Below, piece by piece: positions 33,537 through 42,602 of a stretch of DNA of 64,000 nt. Made by a program: the position numbers and the translations under genes. The notes under the pieces were generated by a model. That model saw nothing but the letters and a program-made list of their open reading frames with translations, searched no databases and was not told the origin of the DNA. Within the stretch, counting starts at the first letter, position 1, and each line of letters begins with the position of its first letter. The stretch is from Dactylosporangium sucinum (GTDB lineage Bacteria > Actinomycetota > Actinomycetes > Mycobacteriales > Micromonosporaceae). The stretch is from NCBI RefSeq assembly GCF_014647515.1, contig NZ_BMPI01000005.1:124001-188000 (forward strand), written 5' to 3'.

Positions 33537-34143
33537 CGCCGGACAGCATATCGAAGCCCCCTGAAAACGCCAGTCCGTAGCTGATCACGCTTGCTGGGCT
33601 GGTGGATTTGGGTGACATATGTGGATAAGTCTCCGGCTGGCCGCGCGTCGGGTGCAGTCCATCGACCACGGTGCGTAACGCCTCCTGGAGCCCGTCGCAG
33701 CGCGACGGGGTGCGGCTGGCGGCGCCCTGCGGCGCGGTGGGGTGTGGCGGCGGGGTCGCGGGCGGGGCAGGGGAACGGGTGCCGCGCCGGCGACGCGGCA
33801 GGACTGGGTGCGGCGGCGCGGCAGGGGCGCGGGGAGCGGATGCGGCGGCGGGCTGTGGCGGCGGAGCGGCGGGGGCCGGCCCGGCGGTGCGGCGGGCTTG
33901 TGGTGCGGCGGGCTGGCGGTGTGGCGGGACGCCGGCCATCGTGCGGACGTCGGTCGGCGCCGTGAACGTCAACCGGACGGCGTTCGTCCCCCGCTATACG
34001 CACAGACGTTGGTCGATCTACCCTCACCCCACGAGATCGAAATGAGGGTAGATCGACCAACGTCTGTCCGGTGCGCCCGGCGGGGCGAGGGGCCGGCGCG
34101 AAGCCCAGCAACGGCCGCAACGCCGCCGCCGAGCGGGCGGAGA
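33537..34143. other. 600-bp gap without a credible gene
   Basis: The stretch is strongly G-rich on the plus strand at 33720-33930 (many GGCGG and GGGG runs). Open frames there encode only Arg/Pro/Ala-rich sequence and are rejected. It holds the minus-strand promoter near 33545 and the 25-bp-arm palindrome at 34002-34067. Confidence 0.6.
34002..34067. repeat. 66-bp palindrome with perfect 25-bp arms
   Basis: Arms 34002-34026 and 34043-34067 are exact reverse complements around a 16-nt loop. The left arm contains GACGTTGGTCGATCTACCC. It sits about 85 bp before the aminotransferase start. Not related to the P1 sequence apart from a shared GTCGATCT. Confidence 0.85.
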
Positions 34144-34152
34144 ATGGCAAGC

Positions 34153-35409
34153 ATGGACGAGCTACTCAGGCGGCACCGCGACGTCATGCCCTCGTGGATG
34201 CCGATCTACTACGACGAGCCCATCGAGATCGTCACCGGCAAAGGCGCCCGCGTCACCGACAGTAACGGTAAGAGCTACCTCGACTTCTTCGCCGGAGTGC
34301 TGACCAACTCGCTCGGTTACGATCTCGACGAGGTGCGGGAGGCGGTCGAGCGCCAGCTGCGCACCGGCATCGTGCACACCTCCACGTTGTACCTCATCCG
34401 CCAGCAGGTCGAGCTGGCCGAGAAGATCGCCCGGCACTCCGGCATCCCCGACGCCCGGGTCTTCTTCACCAACTCCGGCACCGAGGCCAACGAGGCCGCC
34501 CTCCAGGTTGCCACCAACGCCCGGCGGAGCTCCACGATCCTCGCCGTGCGCAACAGCTACCACGGCCGGACGGCGGGGACCATCGCCGTCACCGGTAACC
34601 GGGCGTGGTCGGCCTCCGCGCTCAGCCCCTTCACCGTCAGTTACCTCCACTCCGGCGACCGCCTGCGCGGGCTGTTCAAGGGCATGAGCGACGAGCGGTA
34701 CCTCGAAGCCGCCGCCGAAGACCTCCGCGAAGTGCTCGCGACGACCACCGCAGGCGCCGTGGCCTGCCTGATCGCCGAGCCGATCCAGGGCGTCGGCGGG
34801 TTCACGCACGGGCCCGACGGGCTGTTGCGGGTCTGGAAGGAGATCCTCGACGAGCACGGCATCCTGCTGATCTCCGACGAGGTGCAGACCGGCTGGGGGC
34901 GCACCGGCGAGCACTTCTGGGGCTACCAGGCGCACGGCGTGACGCCCGACCTGCTGACGTTCGCCAAGGGCATCGGCAACGGCTTCGCCCTGGCCGGTGT
35001 CGTCGGGCGGCAGTCGGTCATGGAGCAGGTGCAGGGCATCTCGTTCTCGACGTTCGGCGGCAACCCCGTCGCGACGGCGGCCGGCAACGCCGTCCTCGAC
35101 TACATCCTCGACCACGACCTGCAGGCCAACGCCGCCCGGACGGGCGCCATCCTGCTCGACGGCCTGCGTGCGGCAGGCAGCCCCATCGTCGTCGAGGTCC
35201 GCGGCAGGGGGCTCATGATCGGCATCGAGCTCACCAGCGTGGCCAAGACGAACGCCGTCTTCGAGAGCTGCAAGCGCGACGGCCTGCTGGTCGGCAAGGG
35301 CGGGCTCTACGGCACGACGATCCGGATGGGGCCGCCGCTCAACCTCACCGAGGAAGAGGCCCGTGAGGGTCTGGAAATTCTGACCATGGCACTGCGGGAA
35401 CACGCCTGA
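34153..35409 (+). CDS. Class III PLP-dependent aminotransferase
   Basis: 418 aa. The PLP lysine is in TFAKGIGNGFALAG, the cofactor Asp in LLISDEVQTGWGRTG, and the family N-terminus SYLDFFAGVLTNSLG is intact. Members transfer amino groups from GABA, beta-alanine, ornithine or alanine to keto acids; substrate not determined here. ATG 34153 is preferred over 34144 because GGAG is correctly spaced only for the former. Neighbourhood of a PucR regulator suggests amine or pyrimidine-product catabolism (inference). A strong rho-independent terminator follows. Confidence 0.9.
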   Translation: MDELLRRHRDVMPSWMPIYYDEPIEIVTGKGARVTDSNGKSYLDFFAGVLTNSLGYDLDEVREAVERQLRTGIVHTSTLYLIRQQVELAEKIARHSGIPDARVFFTNSGTEANEAALQVATNARRSSTILAVRNSYHGRTAGTIAVTGNRAWSASALSPFTVSYLHSGDRLRGLFKGMSDERYLEAAAEDLREVLATTTAGAVACLIAEPIQGVGGFTHGPDGLLRVWKEILDEHGILLISDEVQTGWGRTGEHFWGYQAHGVTPDLLTFAKGIGNGFALAGVVGRQSVMEQVQGISFSTFGGNPVATAAGNAVLDYILDHDLQANAARTGAILLDGLRAAGSPIVVEVRGRGLMIGIELTSVAKTNAVFESCKRDGLLVGKGGLYGTTIRMGPPLNLTEEEAREGLEILTMALREHA

Positions 35410-35419
35410 AACAGATCTG

Positions 35420-35458
35420 AGGCCGAACCGCTCCGGAAGGGGTCGGTTCGGCCTTTTT
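35420..35458 (+). terminator. Rho-independent terminator of the aminotransferase gene
   Basis: AGGCCGAACCG (35420-35430) pairs perfectly with CGGTTCGGCCT (35444-35454), followed by TTTTT. This is one of only two canonical U-tract terminators seen in the window. Confidence 0.9.
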
Positions 35459-35492
35459 CATGACAGAAGGGCGGAAACCCCCGGAGTCGAGC

Positions 35493-35725
35493 CTTGTAAC
35501 AAAACGGGCTAAATCTCGGGCGAGCCCTGACATCGGCACCGTCGCCGGGCGAGACTGGGTGGCCGGTCGGCGGCGGATCAAAACCGCTGCTGACCTGCTC
35601 TTTTAGGCCTCTTTAAGATCCATTGCTTCGGTAACAGTTTGAAAACTTCACCCAACTCCTTGACAAGAAGGGGCGCTCAGTAAGAACTTTTACCACTAAC
35701 AGTTAAGGAACTTTGCTGAACGCGA
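35493..35725 (+). promoter_or_regulatory. AT-rich control region upstream of the RpiR operon
   Basis: 35493-35510 carries CTTGTAACAAAACGGGCT, nearly identical to a site at 47249. TAACAGTT occurs at 35633 and 35698, the latter within the dyad TAAC-A-GTTA. TTGACA (35661-35666) is a consensus -35, but the -10 is unclear (TAAGAA at 35682 is too close). GAAAGGGA, 6 bases before ATG 35738, is the ribosome site. The 328-bp gap holds no gene. Confidence 0.5.
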
Positions 35726-35737
35726 AAGGGACCTGCG

Positions 35738-36742
35738 ATGACGGCACGCGAGGAGCTCACGACGGCGGTGCCGACCGCTGTCGGCGCGCCCCCGGTGTCC
35801 GTCATCCCCGCCGACGCGACGAGCACCATGCCGGCCCTGCACATGGACGGCGGTAAAGAAGGCGGCAGCGTCCTGGCCCGCGTCCGCGCCGGGCTGCCCG
35901 AGCTCACCGGCGCCCTGCAGCGCGTCGCCGAGCTGATCCTGGCCGACCCGGCCGCCGCGGCCCGCTCGACGATCGTCGAGCTCGCCGAGCGCAGCGGGAC
36001 CTCGCCCGCCACCGTGACCCGCTTCTGCCGGGCGCTCGGCTTCGTCGGCTACGCCGACCTGCGGCTGGCCATCGCCGGCGAGACCGGCCGCGCCGCCCGT
36101 ACCGGCGGATGGACGATGGACATCGGCCGCGAGATCCAGCCGACCGACCCGCTGGAGCGGGTCCTCGGCCAGATCATGGCCGCCGACACGCAGGCCATGC
36201 ACGACACGGCCGCGCTGCTGGACCTCGGCGAGGTCGAGCGCGCCGCCGAGGCCATCGCCCGCGCCAACCGGGTCGACATCTACGGCGCGAGCGGCAGCGC
36301 GCTGGTCGGCGGGGAGATGCAGTTCTGCCTGCACCGCATCGGCATCGCCGCCTGGGCCTGGACCGACGTGCACAACGGTCTGGCCTCCGCGGCCCTGCTG
36401 CAGGCGGGCGACGTGGCCCTCGGCGTCTCGCACAGCGGGCAGACCCGCGAGACGATCGAGATGATCGCCGAGGCGAGCAGCCGGGGAGCGACCACCATCG
36501 CGCTCACCAGCTTCCCGCGGTCGCCGCTCGCCGAGGTCGCCGACATCGTCCTGCTCACCGCGACGCAGGCGACCACGTTCCGGCCCGATGCCCTCTCGGC
36601 CCGGCACCCCCAGCTGGTGGTGCTCGACCTGCTGTACATCGCGGTCGCCCAGCGCACCCACGAGCGTGCGCACGCAGCGTTCTCCGTTACGGCGCAAGCG
36701 GTCGCCGGTCACCGGTCGTCCGCGGGAAAGGACGCGTCGTGA
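35738..36742 (+). CDS. MurR/RpiR-family transcriptional regulator
   Basis: 334 aa. An unusual N-terminal extension of about 40 residues (Ala/Pro/Val-rich) precedes the HTH_6 domain (VELAERSGTSPATVTRFCRALGF, split around residues 79-103). A SIS phosphosugar-binding domain follows (IYGASGSALVGGEMQ and SHSGQTRETIEMI). It should sense a phosphorylated amino sugar and control the downstream SIS-protein and importer genes. Its stop overlaps a possible GTG of the next gene. Confidence 0.9.
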   Translation: MTAREELTTAVPTAVGAPPVSVIPADATSTMPALHMDGGKEGGSVLARVRAGLPELTGALQRVAELILADPAAAARSTIVELAERSGTSPATVTRFCRALGFVGYADLRLAIAGETGRAARTGGWTMDIGREIQPTDPLERVLGQIMAADTQAMHDTAALLDLGEVERAAEAIARANRVDIYGASGSALVGGEMQFCLHRIGIAAWAWTDVHNGLASAALLQAGDVALGVSHSGQTRETIEMIAEASSRGATTIALTSFPRSPLAEVADIVLLTATQATTFRPDALSARHPQLVVLDLLYIAVAQRTHERAHAAFSVTAQAVAGHRSSAGKDAS

Positions 36743-36762
36743 ACCTCGTCCAAGGAGAGCGC

Positions 36763-37515
36763 ATGGCCGTCACGGCACTCGGGTACGTCTCCGCGATCCA
36801 GTCCGTCATCGACCGGATCGCCACCACCCAGGTCGGCAACGTCAATCAGGCGGCCGATCACATCGTCACCGCGATTCGCGCCGGTGGCATCCTCCAGGCG
36901 TTCGGCACGGGGCACTCCGAGGCGGTGGCGGTCGACTTCGCCGGCCGCGCCGGTGGGCTCGTGCCGACGAACAAGATCCTCCTGCGGGACCTCGTCGTCT
37001 ACGGCGGCCAGGAACCGCGAATCCTCGAGAACGAGAAGCTGGAGCGCGATCCCCGGATCGCGGCCCAGCTGTACGAGATCGCCGCGCCGCGTCCCGAGGA
37101 CGTGTTCGTGATGGCCTCACAGTCGGGGATCAACGGGGGGATCGTCGAGATGGCGCTGCTGATCAAGCAGCGTGGGCACAAGCTGATCGCGATCACGTCG
37201 GTGGAGCACACCGAACGAGTGTCCCCCAGGCACCCGTCGGGGCAACGCCTCGCCGATATCGCCGACGTCGTGCTGGACAACGGCGCGCCGTACGGCGACG
37301 CACTGCTGTCGCTGGAAGGCGGCGGCGCGGTCTGCCCGGTCTCTTCGGTCACCAACGCGCTGATCGCGCAGCTGGTGGTCGCCGAGGTCGTGCGACGCAT
37401 CGAGGCTGCGGGCGAGGTGGCTCCCGTCTACCTGTCCGCAAACGTCCCCGGCGGGGACGAGCACAACCACACCCTCGAGTCGCGGTACGCCGGACGTGTC
37501 CGGCGAACCGCCTGA
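36763..37515 (+). CDS. UPF0309-type SIS-domain protein
   Basis: 250 aa. The family signature GGILQAFGTGHSEAVAVDFAG (about residues 44-64, written here in part) and RAGGLVPTNKIL is clear, with a second SIS loop MASQSGINGGIVEMA. Probably a phosphosugar isomerase or aldolase-like enzyme acting on an imported amino sugar; the reaction is not established for the family. ATG 36763 has AAGGAG 5-6 bases upstream; GTG 36739, overlapping the regulator stop, is an alternative. Followed after 21 bp by the importer. Confidence 0.85.
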   Translation: MAVTALGYVSAIQSVIDRIATTQVGNVNQAADHIVTAIRAGGILQAFGTGHSEAVAVDFAGRAGGLVPTNKILLRDLVVYGGQEPRILENEKLERDPRIAAQLYEIAAPRPEDVFVMASQSGINGGIVEMALLIKQRGHKLIAITSVEHTERVSPRHPSGQRLADIADVVLDNGAPYGDALLSLEGGGAVCPVSSVTNALIAQLVVAEVVRRIEAAGEVAPVYLSANVPGGDEHNHTLESRYAGRVRRTA

Positions 37516-37536
37516 CCCGAACCGAGGAGACAGATC

Positions 37537-38979
37537 ATGTCAGTTACCCCCGAGTCCCCGTCGCAGCCAATCGCGCTCTCGCGGCGGACCGTCCTCCAGC
37601 GCGCGGCCGTCGCCGGCCTGGTCGCCACGCCGGCCGCGGGCCTGCTCGCCGCCTGCGCGACGGACGGCGAGGACGAGCCGAGCACCAGCAACACCGGTGC
37701 CGTCTCCGCGAACAACCCGCTCGGCGCGCCCGAGGACCAGCCGATCAACGTCGTCATCTTCAACGGCGGCTACGGCGACAAGTACGCCACGGACGTCCAC
37801 GAGCCGCTGTACAAGAAGGCGCACCCGAAGTCCGAGGTCAAGCACCAGTCGAGCCAGGCGATCTCGACGCTGGTCCAGCCGCTCATCGCGGGTGGCAACG
37901 CGCCCGAGTTCGTGAACAACTCCGGTGAGAAGTCGATGGACTTCGGCGCGCTCGTCGCCGACGGCCAGCTGCAGGACCTGACCGCGTTGTTCGACGCGCC
38001 GTCGGTCGACGACCCGTCGAAGAAGGTCCGGGACACGCTGGTCCCCGGCACGGTCGACACCGGCTCGTTCAACGGCAAGCCGTTCGTCCTGTACTACGTC
38101 TCGACCGTCTTCGGCATCTGGTACTCCGGCAAGCTCTTCACCGACAACGGCTGGGCCGCGCCGAAGACGTGGGCCGAGTTCACCGCGCTCTGCGACAAGA
38201 TCAAGGCCAAGGGCATCGCGCCCTACGCCTACGCCGGCGCCAACGCCGCGTACTACCAGTGGAACATCATCCTCACCAGTGCCGCGAAGATCGGTGGCGC
38301 GGACGTTCTCAAGAACATCGACAACCTTGAGGACGGTGCCTGGAAGGCCGACGCGGTCAAGCAGGCCGCCGAGGCGTGGGCCGAGATCGGCGCCAAGTAC
38401 AACCTGCAGGGCGCCGAGGGTCTCAAGCACACCGACGTCCAGCTCAAGCAGAACCAGTACCAGCTGGCGATGTACCCGTCCGGTGACTGGCTCGAGAACG
38501 AGCAGAAGAAGGACACACCGGCCGACTTCAAGTACCAGATGATGACCACCCCGAGCATCACCGGCTCGGACAAGCTCAAGTCGACGGCGCTGCGCGCGAC
38601 CGCCGGTGAGGGCTACGTGGTCCTGGCGAAGAGCAAGAACCCCAAGGGCGGCCTGGAGTACATGCGCCAGATGCTGTCGAAGGCCGGCGGCAAGGGCTTC
38701 ACCGAGGTCGTCAAGGCGCCTACCGTGGTGCTCGGCAGCACCGAGGGCCTCACCTTCACCCCCGGCACCCAGTCCTCGCAGGACGCCCTCAAGGCGGCCG
38801 GCCAGGAGGTGTTCAACCTGTTCTTCGACGGTTGGTACAAGGACCTCGACAAGGAGGCCCGCACCGCGACCAACGAGCTGATGTTCGGCCGCATCAAGGC
38901 CGACCAGTTCGTCGAGCGCATCCAGAAGAAGGCCGACGAGATCAAGAAGGACTCGTCGATCACCAAGTTCAAGCGCTGA
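37537..38979 (+). CDS. ngcE: Sugar-binding lipoprotein of an NgcEFG-like ABC importer
   Basis: 480 aa extracellular solute-binding protein. The N-terminus combines a twin-arginine motif (SRRTVLQRA, R16-R17) with a lipobox ending at C40 (GLLAAC), so it is exported folded and anchored by lipid. Length and organisation match the N-acetylglucosamine/diacetylchitobiose-binding NgcE family of actinomycetes; the symbol is by similarity and gene order. Binds sugar for the two permeases that follow within 13 and 11 bp. No ATPase gene is present, as in other Ngc systems that share MsiK. Confidence 0.8.
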   Translation: MSVTPESPSQPIALSRRTVLQRAAVAGLVATPAAGLLAACATDGEDEPSTSNTGAVSANNPLGAPEDQPINVVIFNGGYGDKYATDVHEPLYKKAHPKSEVKHQSSQAISTLVQPLIAGGNAPEFVNNSGEKSMDFGALVADGQLQDLTALFDAPSVDDPSKKVRDTLVPGTVDTGSFNGKPFVLYYVSTVFGIWYSGKLFTDNGWAAPKTWAEFTALCDKIKAKGIAPYAYAGANAAYYQWNIILTSAAKIGGADVLKNIDNLEDGAWKADAVKQAAEAWAEIGAKYNLQGAEGLKHTDVQLKQNQYQLAMYPSGDWLENEQKKDTPADFKYQMMTTPSITGSDKLKSTALRATAGEGYVVLAKSKNPKGGLEYMRQMLSKAGGKGFTEVVKAPTVVLGSTEGLTFTPGTQSSQDALKAAGQEVFNLFFDGWYKDLDKEARTATNELMFGRIKADQFVERIQKKADEIKKDSSITKFKR

Positions 38980-38992
38980 TCGGAGCCTGATC

Positions 38993-39901
38993 ATGCGGCA
39001 CGGAAGATACCCCTTCATTGTGGGGTTCCTGGTTGCGCCGGTGGTGCTGTACGCGTACTTCGTTCTCTGGCCGTACGTACAGACGATCATTCTGTCGTTT
39101 CAGCAGTGGCGAGGCTTCGTCGCGCCGCGCTGGGTCGGGACCGAGAACTACAAGCGCATGCTGGGTGAAGACCGGTTCTGGCAGGCGCTACAGCATCACG
39201 GGATCCTCCTGGTCTTCCTGCCGCTGGTCACGATCGCTTTTGCCCTGCTCTTCGCCTTCCTCCTCAACGTGGGCGGCAAGGGCAGGGGCGGCAAGACGTC
39301 GGGGGTCTGGGGGTCGAGTTTCTACCGGGTGGTGTTCTTCCTCCCCCAGGTCCTCGCCGTGCCGGTCATCGCGGTGCTCTTCGCGACCGTGTACCGGCCC
39401 AACGAGTCCGGCCTCATCAACGGTGTCCTGCTCAAGCTCGGCCTCGACGAACCGGTCGGGTTCCTGATCGACAAGCATCTCGCCCTGCCGTCGCTCATCG
39501 CGGTGCTCGTCTGGCAGGCGGTCGGCTTCTACGTGGTGCTGTTCTCCGCCGGCATGGCCAACATCCCGGCGGAGATCTACGAGGCGGCCGAGCTCGACGG
39601 CGCGAACAAGGTGACGCTGTTCTTCCGGGTCACCTTCCCGCTGCTGTGGGACACCATCCAGACCGCGTGGGTGTACCTCGGCATCCTGGCCTTCGACGCG
39701 TTCGCGATCGTATCGGTCCTCGCCCAGGACGACGGCGGCCCCGACGGCGCGACCACGGTCCTCGGCCTGGAGATCTACGACAACATGCTGCAGAACCGGT
39801 ATGGCGACGCCGCCACCTACGGCGTGGCGCTGTGCGTGCTGTCGCTGGTATTCGCCGCCTTCACGCTGCGGCTCACCCGTCGCGAGACCTACGAGTACTG
39901 A
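38993..39901 (+). CDS. ngcF: ABC sugar permease, NgcF-like
   Basis: 302 aa with six transmembrane helices (first at about 8-28). The EAA loop that docks the ATPase reads EAAELDGANKVTLFF near residue 200. Forms the membrane channel with the next gene product for the sugar delivered by the upstream lipoprotein. No start ambiguity: ATG 38993 follows the binding-protein stop by 13 bp. Confidence 0.88.
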   Translation: MRHGRYPFIVGFLVAPVVLYAYFVLWPYVQTIILSFQQWRGFVAPRWVGTENYKRMLGEDRFWQALQHHGILLVFLPLVTIAFALLFAFLLNVGGKGRGGKTSGVWGSSFYRVVFFLPQVLAVPVIAVLFATVYRPNESGLINGVLLKLGLDEPVGFLIDKHLALPSLIAVLVWQAVGFYVVLFSAGMANIPAEIYEAAELDGANKVTLFFRVTFPLLWDTIQTAWVYLGILAFDAFAIVSVLAQDDGGPDGATTVLGLEIYDNMLQNRYGDAATYGVALCVLSLVFAAFTLRLTRRETYEY

Positions 39902-39912
39902 GAGGCCGGGAC

Positions 39913-40830
39913 ATGACCGCAATCATCGGCCGCGACACGCCGGGTCAGCGCAGCGGCCGGCACGCGCCGGGCGCGCTGCCCGCCGCCCCGCGCCCCCGCC
40001 GGCAGCTCAACATCGCCGGGGGCATCGGCCACGTCTTCCTGGCGATCTGGGCCCTCATGATCATCCTGCCGCTGATCTGGGTGTTCCTCGCCTCGTTCAA
40101 GAACACCACCGAGATCTTCAGCACGCCGTGGAGCGTGCCGGACCACCTGCGCTGGGAGAACTGGGGCCGGGCCTGGAACAAGGCGCACGTCGGCCGATAC
40201 TTCCTCAACAGCGTCCTCGTGGTCGCGTGCGCGACCGCCGGCACGATGCTGCTGAGCGCGATGGCCGCGTACGTCCTCGCGCGGTACCGGTTCTTCGGCA
40301 ACCGGTTCATTTACTTCCTGTTCGTGGCCGGCATCGCGTTCCCGCCGTTCCTCGCCGTCGTGCCGCTGTTCTTCCAGGTGAAACAGCTCGGCCTGCTCGG
40401 CAGCTACACGGGCCTGATCATCGTGTACATCGCGTACTCGCTGCCGTTCACGATCTTCTTCCTGACCTCGTTCTTCCGGACGCTGCCGAACACGGTGGCC
40501 GAGGCGGCGACGATCGACGGCGCGTCGCACACCCGGCTGTTCTTCTCGGTCATGCTGCCCATGGCCAAGCCGGGCCTGATCAGCCTGACCATCTTCAACG
40601 TCATCGGCCAGTGGGGGCAGTACCTGCTGCCGCTGGTGCTGATGGCCCAGGCGCCGGACAAGTGGGTGCTCACGCAGGGCATTGCGAAGATCTCGACGAG
40701 CGCCGGCTACGAGGCCGACTGGGCCGGCCTCTTCGCCGCGCTGACGATCTCGATCCTGCCCATGATCGTGATGTACGTCATCTTCCAGCGCCAGATCCAG
40801 GCCGGCCTCACCGCCGGCGCGGTCAAGTAA
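39913..40830 (+). CDS. ngcG: ABC sugar permease, NgcG-like
   Basis: 305 aa, six transmembrane helices after a cytosolic N-terminus of about 45 residues. The EAA loop is EAATIDGASHTRLFF. ATG 39913 lies 11 bp after the ngcF-like stop; earlier in-frame codons fall inside that gene. A 15-bp-stem hairpin 17 bases after the stop probably ends the operon. ATP hydrolysis must come from a subunit encoded elsewhere. Confidence 0.88.
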   Translation: MTAIIGRDTPGQRSGRHAPGALPAAPRPRRQLNIAGGIGHVFLAIWALMIILPLIWVFLASFKNTTEIFSTPWSVPDHLRWENWGRAWNKAHVGRYFLNSVLVVACATAGTMLLSAMAAYVLARYRFFGNRFIYFLFVAGIAFPPFLAVVPLFFQVKQLGLLGSYTGLIIVYIAYSLPFTIFFLTSFFRTLPNTVAEAATIDGASHTRLFFSVMLPMAKPGLISLTIFNVIGQWGQYLLPLVLMAQAPDKWVLTQGIAKISTSAGYEADWAGLFAALTISILPMIVMYVIFQRQIQAGLTAGAVK

Positions 40831-40847
40831 CCCACGACAGGCCCGCG

Positions 40848-40884
40848 CACCCCTGATGGTTTCTTGAGAAAACTGTCAGGGGTG
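40848..40884 (+). terminator. 15-bp-stem hairpin ending the importer operon
   Basis: CACCCCTGATGGTTT (40848-40862) pairs with AAACTGTCAGGGGTG (40870-40884), with two G-U wobbles and a 7-nt loop. No U-tract. It reaches to 18 bases before the next gene's start. Confidence 0.6.
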
Positions 40885-40901
40885 TGCGATGTAATGCGGT
40901 C

Positions 40902-42602
40902 GTGCTCATCGCGGTGTTTCCCGAGGGGGCCGGTGGCCGGCTGAGGCCACTGGCCGACGACGGCACGCCCAGCGGCCCCGAGCAGCCGGTCCCCGATCTC
41001 GTCGCGGCCATCGCCCGCATCGAGGCGGCGGACCGGCCGCGCTGGCTCTGGGCGTCCACGGCCGACGTCTATTCCCGGGTTGTGCGGGCGGGGGCGCGCG
41101 TCGAGCGCTGTTACGACCTCGAGCTGGCGGAGGCCCTGCTGCTGGGGGCCGAGGGACGGTGGGGCGAGCCCCGCTCGGTCGCCGCCGCGAGCGCCCGGCT
41201 GGCCGGCCGCCCGGTCCCGCCCGACCCGCCGTCGCGAGCCGCGCTGCCGCCCGGCGAGCTGCAGGCCTCACTGTTCGAGGTCGACGCCCTGGAGGCCCCG
41301 GCCGGCTCGCTCGCCGGCCTGGTCGAGGTCTACGTCGCCCAGCGGGCCCGGATCGCGGCCCTGGCGCAGGAGCCGGCCGCGCCCGGGTTCCCGCCGCGGG
41401 CCGGCGCCATGCGCACGCTCGTCGCCGCCGAGTCGGCCGGCGCGCTGGTCGCCGTCGAGATGGGCGGCGCCGGCCTGCCCTGGCGGGCCGACGTGCACGA
41501 CGCCCTGCTCCGGGAGATGCTCGGCGCCCCGTCGGCGGTGGGCGGCGGCCCGCCCGCCCGGCTGGTCGAGCTCAACGAGCGGCTCAACGAGGCCCTCGGC
41601 CAGCGCGTGCACCCGGAGTCCCCGGCCGAGCTGCTGCGCGCGTTCGCCCGCGCCGGCTTCATGCTGCGCTCCACGCGCCGCTGGGAGCTGCAGCAGGTCG
41701 ACCACCCGGCCGTCCCGATCCTGCTGGAATACAAGGAGCTGTATCGGCTGTGGGTGGCCCACGGCTGGACGTGGCTCGAGCAGTGGGTGACCGGCGGGCG
41801 CTTCCGCGCCGAGTACATCCCGGGGGGCGTGGTGTCGGGCCGCTGGGCCACGCGCGGGGGCGGCGCCCTGCAGATCCCCAAGGTGGTCCGCAAGGCCGTC
41901 GTCGCCGACCCCGGCTGGACCCTCGTCGTCGCCGACGCCGGCCAGTTGGAGCCGCGGGTGCTCGCCGCCGTCTCCGGCGACGGCCGGCTCGCCCGGGCCG
42001 CCGCCGAGGGCGACCTCTACGCGGCGCTCGCCGCCGAGGCCTTCGACGGCGACCGGGCCAAGGCCAAGCTGGCGCTGCTCGGCGCGATGTATGGGCAGAC
42101 GGGCGGCAATGCGGCCCCCGCCCTCGCCGCCCTGCGCCGCTTCTATCCGGCCGCGTGGGACCTGGTCGAGGAGGCGGCCCGCACCGGCGAGGCCGGGGGA
42201 CTGGTCCGCACCTGGCTTGGCCGCACCTGCCCGCCCCCGTCGGTGACCTGGCGCGAGGGCTTCGACGGGCCGGGGGAGGGGGCGGAGCCCGACGACCGCG
42301 GCGGCGCGCGGGGCCGCGCCCGCGGCCGCTTCACGCGCAACTTCGTCATCCAGGGCACCGCGGCCGAGTGGGCGCTGGTGCTGCTGGCCCGATTACGCGC
42401 CGCGCTGACCGGGCTGCGCGCCGAGCTGGTGTTCTTCCAGCACGACGAGGTCGTCGTGCACTGCCCGCGCGACGAGGCCGCGGCGGTGAGCGAGGCGGTG
42501 CAAGCGGCCGCCGAGGAGGCCCGCCGCCTGCTGTTCGGCGAGACCGAGGTCCGCTTCCCGCTCGACGTCTCGGTCGTCGAGGCCTACGCCGACGCGAAGT
42601 AG
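40902..42602 (+). CDS. Family A DNA polymerase-like protein with degenerate exonuclease domain
   Basis: 566 aa, an actinobacterial PolA-like protein annotated elsewhere as bifunctional 3'-5' exonuclease/DNA polymerase. Polymerase motif A is VADAGQLEPRVLA (the Ser-Gln-Ile of DNA Pol I is Gly-Gln-Leu), motif B is KAKLALLGAMYGQTGG, and motif C is FFQHDEVVVHC. No 5' nuclease domain; the N-terminal exonuclease-like part is poorly conserved. GTG 40902 is chosen because the upstream GTG 40884 lies in a terminator hairpin and TGTAAT (40890-40895) is 6 bases from 40902. Its 3' end overlaps the facing Nudix gene by 19 bp. Biological role unclear; possibly repair. Confidence 0.85.
   Translation: MLIAVFPEGAGGRLRPLADDGTPSGPEQPVPDLVAAIARIEAADRPRWLWASTADVYSRVVRAGARVERCYDLELAEALLLGAEGRWGEPRSVAAASARLAGRPVPPDPPSRAALPPGELQASLFEVDALEAPAGSLAGLVEVYVAQRARIAALAQEPAAPGFPPRAGAMRTLVAAESAGALVAVEMGGAGLPWRADVHDALLREMLGAPSAVGGGPPARLVELNERLNEALGQRVHPESPAELLRAFARAGFMLRSTRRWELQQVDHPAVPILLEYKELYRLWVAHGWTWLEQWVTGGRFRAEYIPGGVVSGRWATRGGGALQIPKVVRKAVVADPGWTLVVADAGQLEPRVLAAVSGDGRLARAAAEGDLYAALAAEAFDGDRAKAKLALLGAMYGQTGGNAAPALAALRRFYPAAWDLVEEAARTGEAGGLVRTWLGRTCPPPSVTWREGFDGPGEGAEPDDRGGARGRARGRFTRNFVIQGTAAEWALVLLARLRAALTGLRAELVFFQHDEVVVHCPRDEAAAVSEAVQAAAEEARRLLFGETEVRFPLDVSVVEAYADAK

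Noticed and set aside
33541-34143. Arg/Pro-rich open frames on both strands in the G-rich gap
   Set aside because: No start with a ribosome site or -10 element, no domain, and composition is extreme low complexity.
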